DNA of 64,000 nt from an uncultured bacterium (GTDB taxonomy: Bacteria; Bacteroidota; Bacteroidia; Bacteroidales; Muribaculaceae). Below the pieces are notes generated by a model. It had not been told where the DNA came from, did no database searches, and saw only the letters and a list, made by a program, of their open reading frames with translations. Below, one piece after another: positions 45,796 through 53,385 of the stretch; positions within the stretch are counted from its first letter, which is position 1; the number at the start of each line of letters is the position of its first letter. Both the position numbers and the translations under genes were made by a program. The stretch is taken from assembly GCA_905214715.1 (NCBI GenBank), contig CAJMMT010000010.1, positions 47,610 through 111,609 on the forward strand, in the 5' to 3' direction.

Positions 45796-45930
45796 TCACA
45801 GCAGCAACACAACTGAATTAAACTCAAAGGACTAATAACGCGCTATATCGCTGTAATCCAGTATATAGTGCGTTTGCATTTTTTATATTTCGACACAAAG
45901 CGCCCACATGGTGTCACATTGGAGAGGCAG

Positions 45931-45938
45931 TAACTTTG
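45931..45938 (+). promoter_or_regulatory. -7 box before the excisionase-like gene
   Basis: TAACTTTG followed by C fits TAnnTTTGC and precedes the HTH gene at 46021 by about 80 nt. No clear -33 element is seen. The 225-bp gap also holds a short ATG frame (45908) without family features. Confidence 0.5.
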
Positions 45939-46020
45939 CATCGGAAACAAAAGGTATTCAACGCATGCCAAGAGTACCCGGGTATTTCCAAAAGTATTTA
46001 CGAAAACTCAACAATAAAAT

Positions 46021-46257
46021 ATGCAAAGAAAACTTCTCACCTCTAAGGAAGCGGCGCAGTATCTCGGCATCTCGCTCTCCTTTCTACGCAAGATGATGAT
46101 GAACCGCATCATCCCCATGTATAAACCTAACGGCAAACTCTGTTACTTCGACCCGGAAGATCTTGATGCCTACCTTACCAGCGTCCGCATCTCCTCTCAG
46201 GATGAAATCAAGGCGCGAGCAAACGAGTATCTACGCAAAACAGGCAATCATGGCTAA
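46021..46257 (+). CDS. Excisionase-like helix-turn-helix protein
   Basis: The product is 78 residues. The winged-helix (MerR/Xis-like) signature is clear: LLTSKEAAQYLGISLSFLRK (residues 4-23) for the recognition helices and the wing segment MYKPNGKLCYFDPEDLDAYL (36-55). Such proteins bind attachment-site DNA and steer the recombinase toward excision, or act as local repressors. It overlaps the next gene by 8 bp, so excision and replication functions are coupled. Confidence 0.88.
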   Translation: MQRKLLTSKEAAQYLGISLSFLRKMMMNRIIPMYKPNGKLCYFDPEDLDAYLTSVRISSQDEIKARANEYLRKTGNHG

Positions 46258-47032
46258 AGGCGTGAACATCTACAACCTCATCAGCTCATTCTGGCGGGAG
46301 AACGAGTACGAACCGTTTTCCACTGCGGAGATCGCGCTCTACTTCTTCCTCATCGACCGCGCAAACAGCCGACGGTGGCAGATGCCATTCAAGTGTCCGA
46401 CTTCGGTAATCAGCACATCAATCCAAGTGACCCGACAGACTGTTGTAAACGCTCGGGAATCACTCAGGGTGCGAAATCTCATCACCTATTCCAAAGGGAC
46501 AGGCAAAGGCTCCCATCCTATGTATTCACTTGTCTTGACAGATGTCTTGACGGAATGTTTGCAGGATGAATTGACTGGAACCTTGCAGGATGACTCGACA
46601 GTTGGTTTGTCGGACAGCTTGACACCCTATAATATAGAAGATAGAAAGATTAAAGATAAAAATTATTCTTCTAATAATATGGGCGATGTGAAGATTTTGA
46701 GTTTGGAGGAGCTTGAGGTTTTGCTGGTTAACGATGAACCGTGGCTCCGTGAAATCATCTCCCTTCTTTCTCCCTCCTGTCAAATCGAATTGCCGGAACT
46801 GAAATCGTATCTCGGCAATTTCTTCCTCTACCTCCGTTGCCAGGGAACGAAAGGGAGGGAAGAAGATGACTGCCGAAGATATTTCGTGAACTGGATTAAG
46901 AAACAACCAATCACTAAAAACAAAAACACTCTCAAACCGACAACCCATGCAACAAATCAATCAACCAACGATGCTCGCCGACCTGCTGGCATCACAGCTA
47001 AATCAGCGACCGACTACGAGGGAGCGTTTTAG
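46250..47032 (+). CDS. Replication-initiation-like winged-helix protein
   Basis: The product is 260 residues from the ATG at 46250, which overlaps the excisionase stop. An upstream in-frame start at 46163 would lie inside that gene. The N-terminal 100 residues (NIYNLISSFWRENEYEPFST and VTRQTVVNARESLRVRNLITY) form a winged-helix DNA-binding domain of the kind found in DnaD-like or replication proteins of Bacteroidota mobilizable elements. The middle is low-complexity Asp/Thr/Ser. The C-terminal part (about 150-230) may contact the helicase loader. It overlaps the DnaC-like gene by 86 bp. Confidence 0.65.
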   Translation: MAKGVNIYNLISSFWRENEYEPFSTAEIALYFFLIDRANSRRWQMPFKCPTSVISTSIQVTRQTVVNARESLRVRNLITYSKGTGKGSHPMYSLVLTDVLTECLQDELTGTLQDDSTVGLSDSLTPYNIEDRKIKDKNYSSNNMGDVKILSLEELEVLLVNDEPWLREIISLLSPSCQIELPELKSYLGNFFLYLRCQGTKGREEDDCRRYFVNWIKKQPITKNKNTLKPTTHATNQSTNDARRPAGITAKSATDYEGAF

Positions 47033-47621
47033 GCTTCCGTTCTCAAAAGGCGATGCCATCCGTGTACTTCTCGCCGGAGTAAAGGCAGAAGTTGAACACC
47101 GCGACAAGACTTTTATAATGAGCGAAGCCCTCATGACGCAGGCCGGAGAGATTGCCGAATGGCTCACGAGCAACCATTCTAAATTCGGACTGATGCTGTG
47201 CGGCGGATGCGGCAACGGCAAGACTACCTTTGTGAAAGCGTTTCAGCAAATCCTCAACAAATTTGAAATCAAGGTTGACGATGATTATTCCGAGCGATAC
47301 TCCATCCGGATTGTCAATGCCCGCGACCTTGCAAGGGTCTGCAAGGAAGATTACGACGAATGGCGCGGCCTCTGTTATAAACGTATGCTTGCCATCGACG
47401 ATTTCGGCACCGAGTCTCTTGAGGTGATGGACTACGGCAACGTGCTCTATCCAATCACGGATTTGCTGACTACTCGCTACGACCGTCATCTTTATACTAT
47501 CCTCACCACCAACCTAACACCACAGGAGATACGGCCGAGATACGGCGACCGCATAGCCGACCGTCTCAACGAGATGATGGGCAAAGTCATCTTCGCCAAC
47601 TCCACTTACAGGATTCCGTAG
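46947..47621 (+). CDS. DnaC/IstB-like ATPase
   Basis: The product is 224 residues. Walker A GGCGNGKTTFVKAF is at about residues 87-100 and Walker B MLAIDDFGTE near 147-156, followed by a sensor segment YTILTTNLTPQEIRPRYGDR. This is the helicase-loader/IstB fold. In the order HTH, initiator, loader, it probably loads host DnaB for replication of the excised element. The last strand ends FANSTYRIP, as in DnaC-like proteins. The start overlaps the upstream gene by 86 bp in another frame. Confidence 0.85.
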   Translation: MQQINQPTMLADLLASQLNQRPTTRERFRLPFSKGDAIRVLLAGVKAEVEHRDKTFIMSEALMTQAGEIAEWLTSNHSKFGLMLCGGCGNGKTTFVKAFQQILNKFEIKVDDDYSERYSIRIVNARDLARVCKEDYDEWRGLCYKRMLAIDDFGTESLEVMDYGNVLYPITDLLTTRYDRHLYTILTTNLTPQEIRPRYGDRIADRLNEMMGKVIFANSTYRIP

Positions 47622-47861
47622 CCGGAAAGTCAGCCGTTTGTAGCTGTGCTCAGCAATCGAAACGATAGTGAAGATGGAGGAGGATTGCAAGGTTGTTTTT
47701 TATGTCCCATAAAAATTGGCTCCGTCAACCTCGCGGTTGCCGTATTCGCCAGTGTCTTGAAATCATCCTGATTCCGCATCTTTAACCTTGCCTCCTCCAT
47801 CCTTCTTCCCTCCATTTTTAGTTACCGTATTCTCTCTTTTAACGATCACATACACTCTTCT
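47622..47861 (+). other. Candidate origin of transfer (oriT) region
   Basis: 240 bp without a gene lie directly upstream of mobC and the relaxase, the usual place for oriT. A long imperfect inverted repeat pairs GATGGAGGAGG plus CAAGGTT (47673-47694, with a 4-nt bulge) with AACCTTG plus CCTCCTCCATC (47784-47801). Between them lies a short CAACC/GGTTG hairpin near 47731-47744. The nic site cannot be placed by eye. Confidence 0.5.
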
Positions 47862-48218
47862 ATGGCTCAGAATAAGCCGAAATCCAAACGTGGGCGCAAG
47901 CCCAAACCGGAGTGGCAGCGCCTCCGCAATGAAATCAAACTGCATCTCGACGACGGCAACTATGCTGTTGTAAAGGACATGGCCCGTGAAGCCGGGCTTT
48001 CGCTCAACGAGTTCATCACCCGTGCCGTCATGGGTACGTCTATCCGCAAGGCGCTTACTGATGAAGAATACGCGATGGTGCGCTCACTTCAGGGTATCGC
48101 CAACAACCTGAACCAGCTCACACGATGCGCCAACGGCATGGGCTTCGATGCGGCTGCTGGGAAGGTAGAAGCTCTGCTCACAACAACGCTCAATTTACTC
48201 TCCAAGTTCCGAATGTGA
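47862..48218 (+). CDS. mobC: MobC-like relaxosome accessory protein
   Basis: The product is 118 residues. A basic N-terminus (KPKSKRGRKPKPEWQRLRNE) leads into a ribbon-helix-helix-like segment (LSLNEFITRAVMG) and the MobC signature RSLQGIANNLNQLTRCAN (about residues 73-90). MobC-type proteins bind oriT and help the relaxase open and nick it. Its stop overlaps the start of the relaxase gene (ATGTGATG), so the two are translationally coupled. Confidence 0.88.
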   Translation: MAQNKPKSKRGRKPKPEWQRLRNEIKLHLDDGNYAVVKDMAREAGLSLNEFITRAVMGTSIRKALTDEEYAMVRSLQGIANNLNQLTRCANGMGFDAAAGKVEALLTTTLNLLSKFRM

Positions 48219-49390
48219 TGATTGCAAAATTCAAGAACCGTGTGGATTTCACCGGACTGGTGAGCTATGCCAACGACATCGAGAGCGACAAGAAACGTGG
48301 ACGACTGTTGTCGTTCCAGGGCGTCTGCATCGTTTCCAACGAGACAATCGCCGACAGTTTCAACACCCATCTGCGTCATCCTGACCGCAAAGGAAAGATT
48401 CATCACATCGGACAACCGGTAAAGCATGTGTCAATTTCCTTCTCGCCGGAGGACGCGCATCTGTTCCCGGACAACGAGCAGGGCGACCGCTATATGGCGC
48501 AACTCGTCGAAGAATGGCTTCGGGACATGGGCATCACAAACGCCCAGTACATCGCAGCGCGACACTTCGACAAACCACATCCGCACTGTCATCTGGTATA
48601 TAGCCGCATCGCCCTTGACGGCAGTGTCATCTCCGCATACAATGAGCAGTTGCGCAATGCTGATGTCTGCAAGAAAATCAAGTTTCGTCACGGTCTGACA
48701 TTCGGCAACTCATCGGGAGAAAAGGTTAACCGAGACCGGTTACTTCCCGTTCAGCAAGCTCTTTTCAATCTCAAAACGGCTGTCATTGCCGCTGCCGACA
48801 ACGCTTCGTCATGGGCTGAATTTCAGCGTGCGCTGGAGGCTCAGGGCATCGAGGCGTGTTTCAGTTTTAACCGCACGACCGGCGAAGTCAGGGGCATTTC
48901 TTTCGCCAAAGGCGACTATCGGTTTGCCGGTTCCAAACTCTCCAAGCAGAAACTCACATACGGCAAGCTGGCCGGGAAGTTTGGAGAGTTGCCCAATGTG
49001 GGGGTGCCCAAAATTTCCACCCCCAGTCGAGACCATCTGTTCAACTCTAAGGTGGGTACGGGCAAATTGACCGCCCCCTATCAAGCTTCAAATGAGGGGG
49101 TCGATATTCTGAAGACCCCCTCTCGGAATCAGCAGATTACAGGCGAAGAGGTTTCCAAAACGGAAAACTCTTTTGAGGGAGCGCTACCCAATAGCACCCC
49201 CTCTGAACCATCGGAAGTTAGCCTAATTCCATTGTCAGTAATAGTAGATTTTCTTGTGGGTCCGGCTGTTGTAGAGACAACCGGCGGAGGCGGTACATCC
49301 AACGACCTCGGCTGGAATGATGAACGCCGTCGCCGCGAGGAAGCCCGTGGAAACCACTACATCCACAAACCATTCAAACGCAGAAGATGA
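48218..49390 (+). CDS. Relaxase (mobilization nuclease)
   Basis: The product is 390 residues from the ATG at 48218, chosen over the longer frame from 48125 because it follows the MobC stop directly. The relaxase domain has the metal-binding histidine cluster RHFDKPHPHCHLVYSR at about residues 114-129. The N-terminus (MIAKFKNRVDFTGLVSYAND) resembles Bacteroides BmgA/MobB-type relaxases of the MOBP group; the N-terminal Tyr near residue 17 is a candidate nucleophile. It nicks oriT and pilots DNA to the recipient. The C-terminal third (about residues 255-330) is encoded by a series of hairpin-forming repeats that give related peptides such as GVPKISTPSR and GVDILKTPSRN. Confidence 0.88.
   Translation: MIAKFKNRVDFTGLVSYANDIESDKKRGRLLSFQGVCIVSNETIADSFNTHLRHPDRKGKIHHIGQPVKHVSISFSPEDAHLFPDNEQGDRYMAQLVEEWLRDMGITNAQYIAARHFDKPHPHCHLVYSRIALDGSVISAYNEQLRNADVCKKIKFRHGLTFGNSSGEKVNRDRLLPVQQALFNLKTAVIAAADNASSWAEFQRALEAQGIEACFSFNRTTGEVRGISFAKGDYRFAGSKLSKQKLTYGKLAGKFGELPNVGVPKISTPSRDHLFNSKVGTGKLTAPYQASNEGVDILKTPSRNQQITGEEVSKTENSFEGALPNSTPSEPSEVSLIPLSVIVDFLVGPAVVETTGGGGTSNDLGWNDERRRREEARGNHYIHKPFKRRR
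48999..49204. repeat. GGGG/CCCC hairpins inside the relaxase gene
   Basis: TGGGGGTG/CACCCCCA (48999-49006 with 49018-49025) and GAGGGGGTC/GACCCCCTC (49094-49102 with 49114-49122) are perfect 8- and 9-bp stems with 11-nt loops. Weaker ones lie at about 49052-49080 (GTGGG...CCC), 49149-49170 (GTTTCC...GGAAAAC) and 49175-49204 (GAGGG...CCCCTC). They keep the reading frame open and encode similar Pro/Ser/Thr peptides. Confidence 0.7.
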
Positions 49391-49413
49391 ACGGTTGAAT
49401 GATTATTCCTCCA

Positions 49414-49626
49414 TTTAGGGGGTGAACGATTCATTCTCACCCTAAACAGGACGAATCATCAAATCGAAGCAAGAAAATCCATTGAACAGATTTACATATT
49501 TTCTCAGAAAAGGAGTGTCCAAATCGGGCACCCCTTCAAACACTCCAAGGAGGGAGTGCGCGTTTTACGCACCCCCTATCGGATTCAACGATTCACATCT
49601 AAGGGGTTTCCAAAACGGTAACCCCT
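49414..49626. repeat. Continuation of the hairpin array downstream of the relaxase
   Basis: In the non-coding 274-bp gap the same type of palindrome continues. TTTAGGG...CACCCTAAA spans about 49414-49446. GGAGTGTCC/GGGCACCCC (about 49512-49534) has a CCAAATCGG centre. AGGGAGTGCG/CGCACCCCCT (about 49550-49577) has one mismatch. AAGGGGTT/AACCCCTT (49601-49608 with 49619-49626) is perfect, with a CCAAAACGG-like centre. The arms resemble those inside the gene. No T-rich terminator tail follows most of them. Confidence 0.7.
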
Positions 49627-49664
49627 TATGATAATAGCATCATCAACATTAAAAATCAATTACA

Positions 49665-50312
49665 ATGAACGCGACAGATAAAAACTACGTTGACCGTCTG
49701 CATAATCAGCAGGTCAACGAACTTAGCGAACTCAAGAACCGTCTGCTCATCCTTGAAGGCAAGCCAACAGTTGCGACTGACAGCACGATCCATGTCGAAA
49801 TCGACACAGCTAAAATCTATGACATGTTTCTGAAAGCGTGCCATGACTGCCTCCAACAGCGACAAGAACGCCACGAGGAAGAAGACCATCAAGCCGCAGA
49901 GAAACTTCGTCAAGAGTGCGAAGCAAAAGGTGAACGCTACATCGCCAACGTACACGAATGGCGCGCAGCCATCGCTCGTGACTACGACGATTTCTTCAAT
50001 AAAATGCTCGCCGTTGCCAGGATTAACGACCGTCATTACCGCGACATCCATGCCGCACTTCTAAAGCTGCTCGGCGAATCGTCCACATCTACAAACGATG
50101 CACCAAAACGTTCTTCCCTCTTTTCAAACCTCCCGTCCGGTTTCAAGCCCAAACTCGCCGAACTCCGCCATCGCCTCACCCACTGCATCCGCACCTATCT
50201 CACCGGCTCATTCACCCTCCATCGCGGCTGGACAATCCTGACATTACTTCTATATATCCTATTTCTCATCGTCCTAATCTCAACGCGAATGACAATAACT
50301 TTTTCAGCTTGA
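49665..50312 (+). CDS. Coiled-coil protein with C-terminal membrane anchor
   Basis: The product is 215 residues, not assigned to a family. It has a charged helical N-terminal two-thirds (KNRLLILEGKPT, then an Arg/Glu/His-rich segment around residues 64-90), a middle segment HEWRAAIARDYDDFFNK, and one strong transmembrane helix near the C-terminus (about residues 188-207, LTLLLYILFLIVLIS). Genes of this layout often follow the relaxase in Bacteroidota mobilizable elements and may anchor the relaxosome at the membrane, but this is inference from position. The preceding gap holds the hairpin array. Confidence 0.6.
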   Translation: MNATDKNYVDRLHNQQVNELSELKNRLLILEGKPTVATDSTIHVEIDTAKIYDMFLKACHDCLQQRQERHEEEDHQAAEKLRQECEAKGERYIANVHEWRAAIARDYDDFFNKMLAVARINDRHYRDIHAALLKLLGESSTSTNDAPKRSSLFSNLPSGFKPKLAELRHRLTHCIRTYLTGSFTLHRGWTILTLLLYILFLIVLISTRMTITFSA

Positions 50313-50360
50313 ATCCTCCAATTCTCGACTAATCTAACGTTATTTCCAAACACTTTTCAT

Positions 50361-50390
50361 TGCTGTGTCGGAAAAATTGATTACTTTTGC
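50361..50390 (+). promoter_or_regulatory. Promoter of the XRE-hsdMSR-SPARTA cluster
   Basis: The -33 TTG (50361-50363) and -7 TACTTTTG (50383-50390) have 19-nt spacing. Transcription should begin near 50396, which rules out the in-frame ATG at 50387 and supports the XRE start at 50414. It is the only clear promoter before the defence genes. Confidence 0.65.
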
Positions 50391-50413
50391 AAATAACATC
50401 AAAGAATTATCGC

Positions 50414-50641
50414 ATGTCAGCAAATAATATAGCTACCCCTACTGAACGGATAAATAGGCTAAAAGTAGTTTTAGTTGAGCAGAATCGTACCGGGAAATGG
50501 CTCGCAGAACAATTAGGCAAAAATGAAGCTACAATCTCCCGATGGTGCTCCAACGCAGCCCAACCATCACTTGAAATGCTTATTAAAATTGCAGATATTC
50601 TTAATGTTGATCCGCGCGAACTTATAACCGGAAGACCATGA
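50414..50641 (+). CDS. XRE-family transcriptional regulator (restriction controller)
   Basis: The product is 75 residues from the ATG at 50414. A compact HTH_3 domain is seen: KWLAEQLGKNEATISRW for the helix-turn-helix and LEMLIKIADILNVDPRELI for helices 4-5. Its stop overlaps the hsdM start as ATGA. Small XRE proteins in this position act as controller proteins that delay or limit restriction genes after entry into a new host. It may therefore time the whole downstream cluster. Confidence 0.88.
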   Translation: MSANNIATPTERINRLKVVLVEQNRTGKWLAEQLGKNEATISRWCSNAAQPSLEMLIKIADILNVDPRELITGRP

Positions 50642-53385
50642 ACAGGCAACAGCTTGCAAATAAGATATGGGCGGCAGCCAATAAGATGCGCTCAAAAATT
50701 GAGGCCAATGAGTATAAGGATTATATTCTCGGCTTCATCTTCTATCGCTTCCTGAGTGAAGAGATGGAACAATGGCTTTTTGACAATGGCTACGATGAAG
50801 AATCCATCAGGGAAGTCACTGAGGAAGACACAGAGACGGTGGATTGGATTCGGCGTAATCAGGGCTATTTCATAGGTTATAATCATCTTTTCAGCACTTG
50901 GCTGGCTAAAGGTCGAGAGTTCGGCATAAAGGACGTTACCGATGCATTATCGGCTTTCAACCGTCATATTGATCCGACACGTGAACGTGTATTTAAGGAT
51001 ATATTTGAAACACTCCAGACCGGATTGAAGAATCTTGGTGAATCGGATTCGTCTCGGTCACTTGCTGTCAGCAAACTTATTCAGCTGATTAAGGATATTC
51101 CTATGGACGGCAAACAGGGATATGATGTACTTGGCTATATCTACGAATATCTCATTAGCAATTTCGCTGCCTCGGCAGGTAAAAAGGCCGGGGAGTTCTA
51201 TACGCCTCACGAGGTATCTGAACTTATGGCGGAGATTGTGGCTTATCACCTTCGCGACCGTGAACAGGTGGAAGTCTACGACCCGACCAGCGGTTCCGGT
51301 TCATTGCTCATAACGCTTGGCAAAGCCTTTACCAAACATGGCAAGCATCCCGACAACATCAAATATTACGCTCAGGAGCTGATAAAGAATACATACAACC
51401 TGACGCGCATGAATCTGGTGATGCGCCATATCAACACGCAGAATATCATTACCCGCAACGGCGATACTCTTGCAAGCGACTGGCCATACTTCGAGTCCGA
51501 GAAAGACCGCGATGCCACATACCACATGGTACAGATGGATGCCGTGGTCAGCAATCCTCCTTACTCGCAGGAGTGGAACCGTCCACTCGACAAGGAAGAT
51601 GATCCTCGTTACAGTGATTATGGCTTGGCACCCAAAAAGAAAGCAGACTATGCCTTCCTTCTCCACGACCTATATCACCTGAAGAATGATGGCATAATGA
51701 CCATCGTCCTTCCCCATGGAGTACTGTTCCGTCCCGGTGACGAGGCTGAAATCAGGAAGAACCTCATTGAGAACCGCCAGATTGAGACCATCATAGGATT
51801 GCCGGCAGACATCTTTTTCGGCACTCCTATTGCCACAATCATCATGATTCTTAAAAAGCGGCGCAATGACAGCGACGTACTCTTTATTGACGCTTCCAAA
51901 TATGCTTCAAAAGACGGCAAGAAGAAAATTCTTCGCGCTTCGGACATCCGTCGGATATTTGAGGCTGTTGTCAACCGTCCCAAGGAGGTCGAGAAATTTG
52001 CGCGTCTGGTGAGCCAGAAGGAGATTCGTGATAATGAATACGACCTTAACATACCGAAATATGTAGACTCGTCAGAACCGATTGAGCATTGGGATTTCTA
52101 TTCCTCCATGCTTGGTGGTGTGCCGCAAAAAGAGATTGCCCTCCTCAACCGATACTGGGAAGTGATGCCTGAATTGAAGTCGGCTCTTTTCCCGGATGGG
52201 GAATATGTGGAGTGCAAGGTTGAAAATATTGCCGAGACTATTGCCAATCACTCGGACGTGGCACATTTCAACGAACTCTTCAATGAGGCGTTTGCGGACT
52301 ATTCCGACTATCTCAAATCTCAATTGATAGATGGAATGGAAACAGTCAACACGGCACGTGAACTTGACGTGCTTGGGAATGACCTCTATCGGCGACTGGA
52401 GAACGTGCCGCTGCTTGACAGCTACAAGGCATATCAAAGTCTAAACGACTGTTGGGAGACAACTTCTCAGGATCTTGAACTGATTCAGTCAGAAGGGCGC
52501 AAGGTTATCTTCGAGATAAAGCCGAACATGGTTGTTGTTAAGAGCGGTGATGAGGAGACCGAAGTCCAGAAGGGATGGCGTGGCCGCATCATGCCGTTCC
52601 CTCTTGTTCAGGAGACTCTTTTTCCGGAGCTTGTGGATAAAATCAAGCAGCTACAGTCGAGGTTGTCTGCGGTTGCCGGCGAACTCTCGGCAATCGTGGA
52701 TGAAGCCGGGGAGGAAGATGAAAAGATTCTCAATGACGACCGCGATGCAATTGACCCGAAGAAGGTTGATGCCGCACTTGAAGATGTGCTGAAAGATGTT
52801 ACATCTCCCGAAATAGAGACGCTCAAAGAGTATCTTGAAATTGGAGCAAAGAAAAATAAGCTCGCCTTCATAGCAGATAATCCTCAAATCAAATGGTCGG
52901 AAATGGAGGCTGCAAAGGATGGGACTTATCCCAAGAAGTCGGTCAACACATATCTCAACGAGCTTCGTTCCGGAGCAGAATTCCCGGAAGGAACGTTTGA
53001 GAACCATATGCTGACTGCTTCGCGGCTCTTTGCGGAACAGAAGGAGTTGAAATCTGCTATCAAAGCTACCCAGATCGAGCTTGAAGAGAAAACCATATTC
53101 ACCATCAACTCACTATCGGAAGAACAGATTTCGCTGTTGCTGTATCTCAAATGGGTCAAGCCGATAGTCGATACCCTTGATGCCGAGCGCGAGTCTGTAA
53201 TAGATCGCCTCACAAAAGACGTGACAGCGCTTGTATCCAAGTATGCTGTAACGCTTAACGATGTGGAGACTTCAATCAAAGAGACAGAAGCCACACTTTC
53301 TTCTATGCTCGCTAATCTCACCGGTAACGAGTTTGACATGAAAGCCCTTGAATCCCTCCAAAATCTTCTGAGCCATGAAAAGTAA
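50638..53385 (+). CDS. hsdM: Type I restriction-modification DNA methyltransferase subunit (HsdM)
   Basis: The product is 915 residues, longer than the 500-600 of classical HsdM. The N-terminal HsdM_N domain (RQQLANKIWAAANKMRSKI) is followed by the N6-adenine methylase core with motif I DPTSGSGSLL near residue 215 and motif IV NPPYSQEW near 305. The extra 350 residues (from about 560) are largely helical and charged, ending in a coiled-coil-like segment; similar long forms are common in gut Bacteroidota. It methylates adenine in the target chosen by HsdS. It overlaps both XRE (4 bp) and hsdS (11 bp). Confidence 0.95.
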   Translation: MNRQQLANKIWAAANKMRSKIEANEYKDYILGFIFYRFLSEEMEQWLFDNGYDEESIREVTEEDTETVDWIRRNQGYFIGYNHLFSTWLAKGREFGIKDVTDALSAFNRHIDPTRERVFKDIFETLQTGLKNLGESDSSRSLAVSKLIQLIKDIPMDGKQGYDVLGYIYEYLISNFAASAGKKAGEFYTPHEVSELMAEIVAYHLRDREQVEVYDPTSGSGSLLITLGKAFTKHGKHPDNIKYYAQELIKNTYNLTRMNLVMRHINTQNIITRNGDTLASDWPYFESEKDRDATYHMVQMDAVVSNPPYSQEWNRPLDKEDDPRYSDYGLAPKKKADYAFLLHDLYHLKNDGIMTIVLPHGVLFRPGDEAEIRKNLIENRQIETIIGLPADIFFGTPIATIIMILKKRRNDSDVLFIDASKYASKDGKKKILRASDIRRIFEAVVNRPKEVEKFARLVSQKEIRDNEYDLNIPKYVDSSEPIEHWDFYSSMLGGVPQKEIALLNRYWEVMPELKSALFPDGEYVECKVENIAETIANHSDVAHFNELFNEAFADYSDYLKSQLIDGMETVNTARELDVLGNDLYRRLENVPLLDSYKAYQSLNDCWETTSQDLELIQSEGRKVIFEIKPNMVVVKSGDEETEVQKGWRGRIMPFPLVQETLFPELVDKIKQLQSRLSAVAGELSAIVDEAGEEDEKILNDDRDAIDPKKVDAALEDVLKDVTSPEIETLKEYLEIGAKKNKLAFIADNPQIKWSEMEAAKDGTYPKKSVNTYLNELRSGAEFPEGTFENHMLTASRLFAEQKELKSAIKATQIELEEKTIFTINSLSEEQISLLLYLKWVKPIVDTLDAERESVIDRLTKDVTALVSKYAVTLNDVETSIKETEATLSSMLANLTGNEFDMKALESLQNLLSHEK

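Noticed and set aside
45908..46096. 62-codon ORF before the excisionase gene
   Set aside because: It covers the -7 box region and overlaps the HTH gene out of frame, with no domain or conservation signal visible.
46163..46249. Upstream start of the replication-like gene
   Set aside because: These codons lie inside the excisionase-like gene and add no family-like sequence. The ATG at 46250 overlaps its stop in the usual coupled way.
48999..49626. CRISPR array
   Set aside because: The repeats are short palindromes of varying sequence and spacing with no constant repeat-spacer period, partly inside a coding frame, and there are no cas genes.
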